Below, piece by piece: positions 46,480 through 54,112 of a DNA stretch of 60,018 nt. Made by a program: the position numbers and the translations under genes. Source of the DNA: Streptomyces sp. ISL-11 (GTDB lineage: Bacteria; Actinomycetota; Actinomycetes; Streptomycetales; Streptomycetaceae); the NCBI RefSeq assembly GCF_018614525.1, contig NZ_JAGGOL010000078.1, positions 1 to 60,018 on the forward strand. The letters run 5' to 3'. Each line of letters begins with the position of its first letter. The stretch's first letter is position 1. The notes beneath the pieces are model-generated. The model did no database searches. It was not told the DNA's origin and worked only from the letters and a program-made list of their open reading frames with translations.

Positions 46480-46590
46480 GGGTGGGTGCCGGTCACGGAT
46501 GTCCTCAAGCGCCGGACGGGCTCGTTTTTGGCTGAGCCACGTCCGCACCTGCCGGTCACCGATGTCCTCAAACGCCGGACGGGCTGAAAT
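46480..46590. repeat. Two tandem 63-bp copies of the dispersed repeat
   Basis: GCCGGTCAC followed by GATGTCCTCAA and CGCCGGACGGGCT occurs twice, with TCCTCAA at 46502 and 46565, a 63-bp period. Each unit begins with a variant of CCACGT. It lies between mnmA and the amidase, whose genes are divergent, so here the repeat is in a promoter region. Confidence 0.85.
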
Positions 46591-46648
46591 CCAGCCCCGT
46601 GGGAACCGGGGCGGCCCCCGAACGCGTTCCGCACCTCAGGGGGAACAC

Positions 46649-47281
46649 ATGGAACACATAAGTCGGCGCCGTCTGCTGATCGGCAGCGCCACCGCCGCGG
46701 TCGCCGGCGCAGCCGGATACGCCGCACAGGACGCCGTCGAGCGCTGGTGGTGGCGGGCCTCCGGGCGCGAGAGACCCCGCACGGACGGCGAGCTCGACCA
46801 CCCCGGCGCCGAGTGGGTCGCCGCCTCGTCGGCGAACTGGCGGCGGGCCGAGCGGCCGGCCGACTACACCGTCGACCGGATCGTCGTCCACGTGGTCCAG
46901 GGCAGCTACGGCGACGCCCTCCGGGTCTTCCGCGACCCCCTGCACCGGGCCGCCGCGCACTACGTCGTGCGCGCGGACGGGCACGTCGCGCAGACCGTCC
47001 GCGAGCTGGACGTCGCCTTCCACTCCGGGAACCGCCGGTTCAACGAGCGCAGCGTGGGGATCGAGCACGAGGGCTACGTCGACCGGCCCGGCGGCTTCAC
47101 GGACGCGATGTACACCGCGTCGGCCCGGCTCGCGGCCGGGATCTGCGCGCGCTACGCGATCCCCGTGGACCGGGCCCACATCGTCGCCCACTCCGAGGTG
47201 CCGGGCGCGGATCACACCGACCCCGGGCCGCACTGGGACTGGGACCGGTATCTGGGGCTCGTACGGGCGGCCGCTAGCTGA
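46649..47281 (+). CDS. N-acetylmuramoyl-L-alanine amidase, Tat-exported
   Basis: A 210-residue Amidase_2-type cell-wall hydrolase. The twin-arginine signal is ISRRRLLIGSATAAVAG. Zinc ligands by position are His81 (IVVHVVQG), His181 (VAHSEVPG) and Asp191 (HTDPGPHWDWD), and Glu139 (SVGIEHEG) is the likely general base. It would cut peptidoglycan stem peptides from glycan. Export in folded form by Tat is seen for some Streptomyces amidases. GGGGGA lies 5 nt before the ATG. It overlaps the convergent cysteine desulfurase gene by 8 bp. Confidence 0.92.
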   Translation: MEHISRRRLLIGSATAAVAGAAGYAAQDAVERWWWRASGRERPRTDGELDHPGAEWVAASSANWRRAERPADYTVDRIVVHVVQGSYGDALRVFRDPLHRAAAHYVVRADGHVAQTVRELDVAFHSGNRRFNERSVGIEHEGYVDRPGGFTDAMYTASARLAAGICARYAIPVDRAHIVAHSEVPGADHTDPGPHWDWDRYLGLVRAAAS

Positions 47282-48443
47282 GGCCGGCCGAGCGTGCCCG
47301 CTCGACCACCGGCCCGATGGCCCGGGCCACGGCGCGCACGTCCTCCTGGGTGGAGGCGTGGCCGAACGAGAACCGCAGCGTGCCCCGGGCCAGGTCCGGG
47401 TCGGTCCCCGTCGCCAGCACGACATGGCTGGGCTGGGCCACTCCGGCCGTGCAGGCGGAGCCCGTGGAGCACTCGATGCCCTGGGCGTCCAGGAGCAGGA
47501 GGAGGGAGTCGCCCTCGCAGCCGGGGAAGGAGAAGTGCGCGTTGGCGGGCAGCCGCCCGGCCGGGTCCGGGTCGCCGCCGAGGACGGCGTCGGGTACGGC
47601 GGTGAGGACGCTCTCGACGAGCGCGTCGCGCAGGGCGCCGACCTCGCGGGCGTGCTCCTCGCGCCGCTCGGCGGCCAGCGTGCCGGCGGTCGCGAAGGCG
47701 GCGATGGCGGGCACGTCCAGCGTCCCGGAGCGCACGTGGCGTTCCTGGCCGCCGCCGTGCAGCAGCGGTACGGGCGCGTACTGGCGGCCGAGCAGCAGGG
47801 CGCCGATGCCGTAGGGGCCGCCGATCTTGTGGCCGCTGACGGTCATGGCGGCCAGGCCGGACGCGGCGAAGTCGACGTCGAGCTGGCCGAACGCCTGGAC
47901 GGCGTCGGCGTGCAGGGGTATGCCGAACTCGGCCGCGACGTCGGCCAGTTCCCGGACCGGCATGATCGTGCCGATCTCGTTGTTGGCCCACATGACGGTG
48001 GCGAGCGCGACGTCGTCGGGGTTGCGGGCGATGGCCTCGCGCAGGGCGTCGGCGTGGACCCGCCCGTGGGAGTCGACGGGAAGGTACTCCACGGTCGCGC
48101 CCTCGTGCTCGCCGAGCCAGTGCACGGCGTCGAGGACGGCGTGGTGCTCGACGGGACTGGTGAGGACGCGGGTGCGGGCCGGGTCGGCGGCGCGGCGGGC
48201 CCAGTACAGGCCCTTGACCGCGAGGTTGTCGGCCTCGGTGCCGCCGGCGGTGAGGACGACTTCGCTGGGGCGCGCGCCGAGCGCCGCCGCGAGCGACTCG
48301 CGCGACTCCTCGACGGTGCGGCGCGCGCGCCGCCCGGCGGCGTGCAGCGACGAGGCGTTCCCGGCGAGGGCGAGCTGGGCGGTCATCGCCTGCACCGCCT
48401 CCGGGAGCATCGGGGTGGTGGCGGCGTGGTCGAGGTAGGCCAT
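47274..48443 (-). CDS. iscS: Cysteine desulfurase (IscS/NifS family)
   Basis: A 389-residue PLP enzyme that removes sulfur from cysteine. The PLP lysine is Lys206 (SGHKIGGPYGIGAL), the stacking histidine is His100, and the persulfide cysteine is Cys331 (STGSACTAG), in the short-loop form. It opens MAYLDHAATTPM. Near mnmA, it likely feeds tRNA thiolation; no iscU or other Fe-S scaffold gene is adjacent. TAGAAT lies 9 nt before the ATG (48453-48458, minus strand), giving a near-leaderless mRNA. It overlaps the convergent amidase by 8 bp. Confidence 0.93.
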   Translation of the reverse strand: MAYLDHAATTPMLPEAVQAMTAQLALAGNASSLHAAGRRARRTVEESRESLAAALGARPSEVVLTAGGTEADNLAVKGLYWARRAADPARTRVLTSPVEHHAVLDAVHWLGEHEGATVEYLPVDSHGRVHADALREAIARNPDDVALATVMWANNEIGTIMPVRELADVAAEFGIPLHADAVQAFGQLDVDFAASGLAAMTVSGHKIGGPYGIGALLLGRQYAPVPLLHGGGQERHVRSGTLDVPAIAAFATAGTLAAERREEHAREVGALRDALVESVLTAVPDAVLGGDPDPAGRLPANAHFSFPGCEGDSLLLLLDAQGIECSTGSACTAGVAQPSHVVLATGTDPDLARGTLRFSFGHASTQEDVRAVARAIGPVVERARSAGLS

Positions 48444-48512
48444 GGTGCGACGATTCTACGAGGCCGGGCGCGGGGGCGTACCGGGCGTTCCCGGTCTGCC
48501 GCGGAGCGGCAC

Positions 48513-48543
48513 TTGCGTTGGAGCGCGCTCCAACTCCTACCGT
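48513..48543 (+). promoter_or_regulatory. MerR-type promoter with 19-bp spacer
   Basis: TTGCGT (48513-48518) and TACCGT (48538-48543) are separated by 19 bp, two more than normal. The spacer holds a perfect 18-bp palindrome, GTTGGAGCGCGCTCCAAC (48517-48534). An overlong spacer filled by a palindrome is the standard arrangement of MerR-family activated promoters. The -10 is 6 nt before the ATG, so the mRNA is leaderless. No merR gene is visible within this window. Confidence 0.8.
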
Positions 48544-48549
48544 CGTGGC

Positions 48550-48981
48550 ATGACCGAGAAGAACAGCACGGACGACGGCAGCCGGCAGACCCGTTTCGAC
48601 CACGGGCTGGAGGTCCTTGAGCGGGTGGACGGCGAGGCCGGGCAGCGCGTCATCGACTCCCTGTCCGACATCTCACCGGAGCTTGGCCACCAGATCGTGG
48701 CCTGGGGCTTCGGCGAGATCTACGACCGCCCCGAGCTGGCGCCGCGCGACCGCCAGCTGGTGACCCTGGGCATGCTGACGGCCCTGGGCGGCTGCGAGGC
48801 CCAGCTGGAGGTGCACGTCAACGCGGCGCTGAACGTGGAGCTGACCCCGTCGGAGGTGGTGGAGGCGCTCCTGCACTCGGCGGTCTACTGCGGCTTCCCC
48901 CGTGCGCTGAACGCGACGTTCGTGGCGAAGAAGGTCTTCGCCGAGCGCGGCCTGTTGCCCGCCGGGCCTGCGGCCGGCTAG
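48550..48981 (+). CDS. Carboxymuconolactone decarboxylase/AhpD-like protein
   Basis: A 143-residue all-helical protein of the CMD/AhpD family: FDHGLEVLERVDGEAGQRVI, the conserved ELAPRDRQLVTLGMLTALGG-CE stretch and LEVHVNAALN. Only one cysteine is present (GGCEAQ) instead of the CxxC of peroxidase-type AhpD, so a decarboxylase- or isomerase-like or redox-sensing role is more likely than AhpD activity. ATG at 48550; a longer in-frame ORF upstream would read through the promoter. Its MerR-type promoter suggests induction by an oxidant or reactive carbonyl. Confidence 0.85.
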   Translation: MTEKNSTDDGSRQTRFDHGLEVLERVDGEAGQRVIDSLSDISPELGHQIVAWGFGEIYDRPELAPRDRQLVTLGMLTALGGCEAQLEVHVNAALNVELTPSEVVEALLHSAVYCGFPRALNATFVAKKVFAERGLLPAGPAAG

Positions 48982-49025
48982 GCGGATCTTCGGCTGCGGG
49001 CCGTCTTTGCCGCCTGCGGCGGCGG

Positions 49026-49157
49026 GCGCCCTGCGGGCGCGTCCTCAAACGCCGGACGGGCTGACATCGGCTGAGTCCAGCCGAAGACAAGCCCGTCTGG
49101 GGGCACCTCCCAGCGGTAGCTGGGGGAGATTGAGGACACCACCGCGCAGCGGTGGTG
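49026..49157. repeat. Composite repeat interrupted by a second hairpin
   Basis: The left parts match the 419-539 copy: GCGCCC-TGC-GGGCGC (49026-49040), TCCTCAAACGCCGGACGGGC and GACATCGGCTGAG. In the right arm, after GCCCGTC, the expected CGGCG is replaced by about 31 bp beginning TGGGGGCACCTCCCAGC and ending GCTGGGGGAG, which itself folds into CTCCCAGC/GCTGGG. ATTGAGGACA then resumes, followed by the CACCACCGC-GCA-GCGGTGGTG hairpin (49137-49157). Confidence 0.85.
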
Positions 49158-49211
49158 CGCACGACAACGACCCGCAGCCGCCCGCCCGCGCACATGATCC
49201 CCCGGACACCG

Positions 49212-50042
49212 CTAGCCGCGAGGCGCCACCGCGAGCTGGCGGGCCTGGGCCACCAGGTGGTCCTCGCTGTCCCAGACCTCGGCGTCCTCCTCCAGGAAGC
49301 CGCCGGCGAGGTTCCGCGTGGTCATGGAGACGCGCAGGGGGCCGGGGGCGGGGCGGCGGCGGATGTGGGCGGTGAGTTCGACGGTGGGGACCCAGCCCGG
49401 CAGGCCCATCTCGAAGGTGGTCGGCGGCAGGGCGTCGACGGCCAGGAGCAGGGTGAGCGCGTCGTGGGGGCGGCCGTCCGCGAGGTCGAACCAGCCGCGC
49501 GTCTCGCCCTTGCCGCTGGGCCGGCCGGAGATCCAGCCCGCCGTGTCGGGGTCGAGGCGGATGTCGAGGCGGCCGGTGAGCTCGCTGACCAGCCCGGCCG
49601 GGACGCTCTCGGGACCGAGGCAGTGCTCGGACGGGGGCATGGCGGGCGGCTTGGCCGTCGTGCGGACGTCGTCGCTGAGGGCGTCCAGTTCGCCGTAGGT
49701 GGCGAGGACGCGGATCCGCTCGACCTCGGTGCCGTCCGCCTCGTACTGCAGGAGGCTGGCCTGACCGGTCGACAGGCGGCCGCCGGTGCGGATCGACCGG
49801 GTGCGGATGACGGCGGGGCCGGGCCGGGAGACGGACAGGTAGTGCGCGCTGACCGAGAAGGGGTCCGAGTGCGGCAGGGCCTGGCCGAGGGCGCGGCCCA
49901 CCATGGCGAGGAGATAGCCGCCGTTGGCCGCGCCGAGGATGGTCCAGCCCTCGGAGACGTCCGCGTCGTAGACGTCGCGCTCGCGGGCCGTGACCGCGGT
50001 GTCCCGGTCGAATTCGCTGTTACCGATGGTTGCCTGTGCCAT
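49212..50042 (-). CDS. Acyl-CoA thioesterase-like (double hotdog) protein
   Basis: A 276-residue protein of the TesB-like thioesterase superfamily (thioesterase-like, 4HBT_3 type). The N-terminal hotdog helix is ILGAANGGYLLAMVGRAL, followed by SVSAHYLSVSRPGPAVIRTR. The C-terminal half has GWFDLADGRPHDALTLLLAVDALPPTTFE and WVPTVELTAHIRRRP. The Asp/Gln-Thr catalytic set of TesB is suggested by the aspartates here but was not confirmed. It probably hydrolyses acyl-CoA or modifies acyl groups. TAGCGT lies 6 nt before the ATG (leaderless). Its 3' end faces the repeat at 49026-49157. Confidence 0.8.
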   Translation of the reverse strand: MAQATIGNSEFDRDTAVTARERDVYDADVSEGWTILGAANGGYLLAMVGRALGQALPHSDPFSVSAHYLSVSRPGPAVIRTRSIRTGGRLSTGQASLLQYEADGTEVERIRVLATYGELDALSDDVRTTAKPPAMPPSEHCLGPESVPAGLVSELTGRLDIRLDPDTAGWISGRPSGKGETRGWFDLADGRPHDALTLLLAVDALPPTTFEMGLPGWVPTVELTAHIRRRPAPGPLRVSMTTRNLAGGFLEEDAEVWDSEDHLVAQARQLAVAPRG

Positions 50043-50107
50043 GGTCCGACGCTACACGGGAAAGTTACTGATGGGTAGCCTATGGGTGAAGCTTCAACCG
50101 GAAGCCC

Positions 50108-50767
50108 TCATGCCTCTTCCGCCGCCGCGCTGCGCCGGTGCCAGGCGCGCGGCGCCCGCCAGTGGAACCGCATCGCCAGCAGCCGCAGCACGAAGGCCGT
50201 CAGGACGGGGATGGTGCTGGTCGAGGCGTTGAGCACGTCGAAGCGGATCAGCAGGGCGGCCATCGTCGCGCCGACCATCGCGGGCACGGCGTACAGGTCA
50301 CGGTCCCAGCGCAGCAGTGAGGGCACCTCGTGGGCGAGTATGTCGCGCAGGACGCCGCCGCCGACCGCGGTGGCCAGCCCGAGGGTGGCGGAGGAGGTGA
50401 GGCCGAGCCCGTGCCCGTACGCCTTGACCGTGCCCGCGACGCAGAACAGGCCGAGCCCGGCGGCGTCGAAGACCCCGACGGCCTTGGTGATCCGCTCGAC
50501 CTCCGGGTGCAGGAAGAAGACGATCAGCGTGGCGACCAGCGGGGTCAGGAAGTAGCCGAGGTCGGTGAAGGCCGCCGGCGGCACCGCCCCGATGATCAGA
50601 TCCCGGAACAGCCCGCCGCCCAGCGCCGTGACCTCGGCGAGCACCGCCATGCCGAAGACGTCGAAGTTCTTGCGTACGGCGAGGAGCGCACCCGAGATCG
50701 CGAAGACGAAGATCCCGGCGAGGTCCAGCGAATGCTGGACGGAGGGGCTGAACAGATCGGTGAGCAC
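50108..50767 (-). CDS. TRIC-family cation channel protein (UPF0126)
   Basis: A 219-residue protein with seven hydrophobic segments. It has two related halves, each with the glycine-rich pore motif ALGGGLFRDLIIG and AVGGGVLRDILAHEVP. This internal repeat is typical of prokaryotic trimeric intracellular cation channels, which pass monovalent cations across the membrane. The GTG at 50767 is preceded by TAAGAA 6 nt upstream, so a leaderless mRNA is likely. It is just downstream of the opp operon but has its own promoter. The basic C-terminus (RFHWRAPRAWHRRSA) is cytoplasmic. Confidence 0.88.
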   Translation of the reverse strand: MLTDLFSPSVQHSLDLAGIFVFAISGALLAVRKNFDVFGMAVLAEVTALGGGLFRDLIIGAVPPAAFTDLGYFLTPLVATLIVFFLHPEVERITKAVGVFDAAGLGLFCVAGTVKAYGHGLGLTSSATLGLATAVGGGVLRDILAHEVPSLLRWDRDLYAVPAMVGATMAALLIRFDVLNASTSTIPVLTAFVLRLLAMRFHWRAPRAWHRRSAAAEEA

Positions 50768-50831
50768 GCGACATTCTTACTCGTCCCGTACGCATTTCCG
50801 GACGCGCCCGCTCCGCCGCCCCTTCCCTCCT

Positions 50832-51863
50832 TCAGGCCGACGCGCCCTCCGGGGCGTTCTCCGGGTGGTGACAGGCCACCTGGTGCCCCGGCTCCAGCGC
50901 CAGCAGCGGTGGCTCCTCCCGCTTGCACACCTCCGTGGCCTTCCAGCACCGGGTGTGGAAGCGGCACCCCGACGGCGGTGAGATCGGCGAGGGCACATCG
51001 CCCTTGAGCAGGATCCTCTCCCGTTTCGCGCGCCGCTTGGGGTCGGGCACCGGCACCGCCGACAGCAGCGCCTTGGTGTACGGGTGCATCGGCTTCTCGT
51101 ACAGGGACGCCCGGTCGGTCAGCTCCACGAGCTTGCCGAGGTACATCACCGCGATCCGGTCCGAGACATGGCGGATCACCGACAGGTCGTGCGCGATGAT
51201 CACGTACGTCAGGCCCAGCTCGGCCTGGAGGTCGTCCAGCAGGTTCACCACCTGCGCCTGGATCGACACGTCCAGCGCGGAGACCGGCTCGTCCGCGACC
51301 ACCAGCTTCGGGTTGAGCGCGAGCGCCCGGGCGATGCCGATGCGCTGGCGCTGGCCGCCGGAGAATTCGTGCGGATAGCGGTTGTAGTGCTCGGGGCTCA
51401 GGCCGACCAGCGCCAGCAGCCGCTGGACCTCCTTCTTCACCCCGCCCTCGGGCGAGATGCCCTGGAGGCGGAACGGCGCGCCGACGATCGTGCCGACCGT
51501 GTGCCGGGGGTTCAGCGAGGAGTACGGATCCTGGAAGATCATCTGGACGTCGCGGCGCAGCGGGCGCATGCCCGCCACCCCGAGGTGGGTGATGTCCTTG
51601 CCCTCGAACTCCACCCGGCCGGCGGTGGGCTCCAGCAGGCGCGTGATCAGCCGGCCCATGGTCGACTTGCCGCAGCCGGACTCCCCCACCACGCCCAGGG
51701 TCTCCCCGGCCCGGACGTCGAAGGTGAGGCCGTCCACGGCCTGCACCGCGCCCACCTGGCGGCGCAGCACCCCCTTGGTGATCGGGAAGTGCTTGACCAG
51801 CCCCTCGACCTTCAGGAGCGGCGCTGCTGCGGCTTCGTCCTTCACGGCTTCTTCGTCCTTCAC
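50832..51863 (-). CDS. oppF: Oligopeptide ABC transporter ATPase, OppF type
   Basis: A 343-residue ABC ATPase. Walker A is GESGCGKST, the Q-loop lies in MIFQDPYSSLNP, the signature is SGGQRQR, Walker B is KLVVADEP, and the H-loop is AHDLS. The C-terminal oligo/dipeptide domain has conserved cysteines (GCRFHTRCWKATEVC) that in some homologues bind an Fe-S cluster. GTG start overlaps the oppD stop by GTGA, so the two ATPases are coupled. It powers import with oppD. It is the last gene of the operon. Confidence 0.94.
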   Translation of the reverse strand: MKDEEAVKDEAAAAPLLKVEGLVKHFPITKGVLRRQVGAVQAVDGLTFDVRAGETLGVVGESGCGKSTMGRLITRLLEPTAGRVEFEGKDITHLGVAGMRPLRRDVQMIFQDPYSSLNPRHTVGTIVGAPFRLQGISPEGGVKKEVQRLLALVGLSPEHYNRYPHEFSGGQRQRIGIARALALNPKLVVADEPVSALDVSIQAQVVNLLDDLQAELGLTYVIIAHDLSVIRHVSDRIAVMYLGKLVELTDRASLYEKPMHPYTKALLSAVPVPDPKRRAKRERILLKGDVPSPISPPSGCRFHTRCWKATEVCKREEPPLLALEPGHQVACHHPENAPEGASA

Positions 51864-52996
51864 AGCTTGGGCGCAATCTCTTCGGTCCAGATCCGGTTCC
51901 GCTCCTCGTGCGGCAGGTGGCAGGCGGAGTGGTGCCGCGCGCTTCCGGGCACCTGGCGCAGCTCGGGCCGCTCCGTGCGGGTGACGCCGCCGGCCGGCAG
52001 GTCGGCGTACGGGCAGCGCGGGTTGAAGGCGCAGCCGGACGGCACGTTGATCAGGCTGGGCGGGGAGCCCTTGACCGGGATCAGCCGCTCGGTCTGGGCG
52101 CGGTCGATGCGCGGCATGGAGCCGAGCAGCCCCCAGGTGTAGGGGTGCTGCGGCTCGTAGAAGACCTTCTCCGCCGGTCCGCGCTCCACGCAGCGGCCGC
52201 CGTACATCACCAGGATGTCGTCGGCCAGCTCGGCGACGACGCCCAGGTCGTGGGTGATGACGATGACCGCGGAGCCGAACTCCTTCTGCAGGTCGCGGAT
52301 CAGGTCGAGGATCTGCGCCTGTACGGTCACGTCCAGGGCGGTCGTCGGCTCGTCGGCGATGAGCAGGTCGGGGTTGTTGACCAGCGCCATGGCGATCATC
52401 GCGCGCTGGCGCATCCCCCCGGAGAACTGGTGGGGGTAGTCGTCGATCCGGCGGTCCGGCTGCGGGATGCCGACGCGGTCCAGGAGCTCGACCGCGCGCT
52501 TGCGGGCGGCCTTCTTGTCGACGTCGTGGTGGACGCGGTACGCCTCCACGATCTGGTGGCCGATCGTGAAGTACGGGTGCATGGCCGACAGCGGATCCTG
52601 GAAGATCATCGCCATGTCGCGGCCGCGCAGCCGCCGCACCTCGTCGGGGTCGGCGGACATCAGCTCCTTGCCGTCCAGCCAGACCTCGCCGGAGATACGG
52701 GCCTTGCCTCGCCCGTACTGGCCGACGGTGTGCAGGCCCATGATGCCCAGCGAGGTGACCGACTTGCCGGAGCCGGACTCGCCGACGATGCCGAGGGTCC
52801 TGCCCCGCTCCAGCTGGAAGGAGAGCCCGTCGACGGACTTGACCAGTCCGTCGTCGGTGGGGAAGTGGATCCGCAGGTCGCGCACGTCGAGATAGGCGCT
52901 GCCGGGCGGGGCGGCCGCGGACACCGGTTCGCCGACGGCGCCCGTCTTCTGCGGGGGGATGCCGGGGGTGTCCCCCGGGGCGGGCACGGTGGTCAT
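51860..52996 (-). CDS. oppD: Oligopeptide ABC transporter ATPase, OppD type
   Basis: A 378-residue ABC ATPase. Walker A is GESGSGKSV, the Q-loop is MIFQDPLSAMHPYFTIG, the signature is SGGMRQR, Walker B is DLLIADEP, and the H-loop is THDLGVV. The C-terminal peptide-transporter domain contains GCAFNPRCPYA. An N-terminal extension of about 35 residues is proline-rich and probably disordered. The ATG overlaps the permease stop by ATGA. It pairs with OppF as the nucleotide-binding heterodimer. Confidence 0.94.
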   Translation of the reverse strand: MTTVPAPGDTPGIPPQKTGAVGEPVSAAAPPGSAYLDVRDLRIHFPTDDGLVKSVDGLSFQLERGRTLGIVGESGSGKSVTSLGIMGLHTVGQYGRGKARISGEVWLDGKELMSADPDEVRRLRGRDMAMIFQDPLSAMHPYFTIGHQIVEAYRVHHDVDKKAARKRAVELLDRVGIPQPDRRIDDYPHQFSGGMRQRAMIAMALVNNPDLLIADEPTTALDVTVQAQILDLIRDLQKEFGSAVIVITHDLGVVAELADDILVMYGGRCVERGPAEKVFYEPQHPYTWGLLGSMPRIDRAQTERLIPVKGSPPSLINVPSGCAFNPRCPYADLPAGGVTRTERPELRQVPGSARHHSACHLPHEERNRIWTEEIAPKL

Positions 52997-53991
52997 GAGA
53001 GCCTCACTCGGGGGTCGATCACGGCGTACAGGAGGTCCACCACGAGGTTGGCGAAGACGACGGCGGACGCCGTGATCAGCGTGACCCCCAGGATCATCGG
53101 CAGATCGCGTTCGTTGATCGCCGAGACCGCCGCCGCGCCGAGGCCGGGCAGGCTGAAGGCCGTCTCGGTGAGGATCGCGCCGCCGACCAGTGCCCCCAGG
53201 TCCATGCCGAGGACGGTGAGGATCGGCGTCATGGTGGAGCGCATCGCGTGTTTGCCGATGACGACGGGTTCGCGCAGGCCCTTGGCGCGGGCCGTGCGGA
53301 TGTAGTCCTCGCCGAGGACCTCCAGCATGGTGGCGCGGGTCAGCCGCGCGTACATCGCCGCGTAGAGGAAGGCGAGCGTGATCCAGGGCAGGATCAGTCC
53401 GCCGAACCAGCCGGCGGGGTCGTCGCCGAAGGCGATGTACTCGCCGCCCACCCAGCCGAGCTTGTACTTGAAGACCGCCAGCGAGAGCAGCGCGGTGAAG
53501 TAGATCGGCAGCGAGACACCGCTCAGCGCCACGGTCATGGCCGTGCGGTCCCACAGCGTGCCGCGCTTGAGGGCGGAGACGACACCGGTCAGGACGCCGC
53601 CGGTCACCCACAACAGGCAGGCGCCGCCGGCGAGGGTGAGGGTGACGGGCAGCCGGCTCTTGAGCTCGGGCCAGATGGGCATGTCGTGGCGGAAGGAGTA
53701 GCCGAAGCAGGGCGCCGGGCAGTTGATGCTCTGCCCGCCGCCGGTGTAGTCACGGCCGGCGAAGAGTCCGGAGACGAACTCCCAGAACTGCTCCAGGATG
53801 GGTTTGCCGAGCCCCAGCTTCTCCCGGATGCCTTCGATGGCCGCCGGGTCCGCCTGCTTGCCGACGTACATCAGGGCGGGGTCGGTCCCGGTGAACTTCG
53901 GGATCGCGAAGAAGATGCCGAAGGTCACGAGGATGACCACGAGGAGCATCACGATGACGGCGAACAGCCGCCTGACGATATAAGCGAACAC
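52993..53991 (-). CDS. oppB: Peptide ABC transporter permease, OppB type
   Basis: A 332-residue permease with six membrane segments (the first is FAVIVMLLVVILVTFGIFF). A large extracytoplasmic loop with two cysteines (INCPAPCFGY) follows the first segment. The EAA-type coupling loop is YIRTARAKGLREPVVIGKHA. GTG start at 53991; its stop overlaps oppD. Together with OppC it forms the channel. It follows the binding-protein gene by about 120 bp. Confidence 0.93.
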   Translation of the reverse strand: MFAYIVRRLFAVIVMLLVVILVTFGIFFAIPKFTGTDPALMYVGKQADPAAIEGIREKLGLGKPILEQFWEFVSGLFAGRDYTGGGQSINCPAPCFGYSFRHDMPIWPELKSRLPVTLTLAGGACLLWVTGGVLTGVVSALKRGTLWDRTAMTVALSGVSLPIYFTALLSLAVFKYKLGWVGGEYIAFGDDPAGWFGGLILPWITLAFLYAAMYARLTRATMLEVLGEDYIRTARAKGLREPVVIGKHAMRSTMTPILTVLGMDLGALVGGAILTETAFSLPGLGAAAVSAINERDLPMILGVTLITASAVVFANLVVDLLYAVIDPRVRLS

Positions 53992-54112
53992 AGCGGTCGG
54001 CCCGGCGGCGGCCGGGGAGCTCCCCCCTGCGGGGTCCTCCCCGGCCGCCGCGCACGGCCATCACCTGCCCTTCGGGCCTAGCGGCGGGCGCGCCGGCGGA
54101 GCGGACGGACGG

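Noticed and set aside
48442..48549. N-terminal extension of the AhpD-like protein
   Set aside because: The extra 36 codons would read through the MerR-type promoter and its palindrome and contain no conserved residues.
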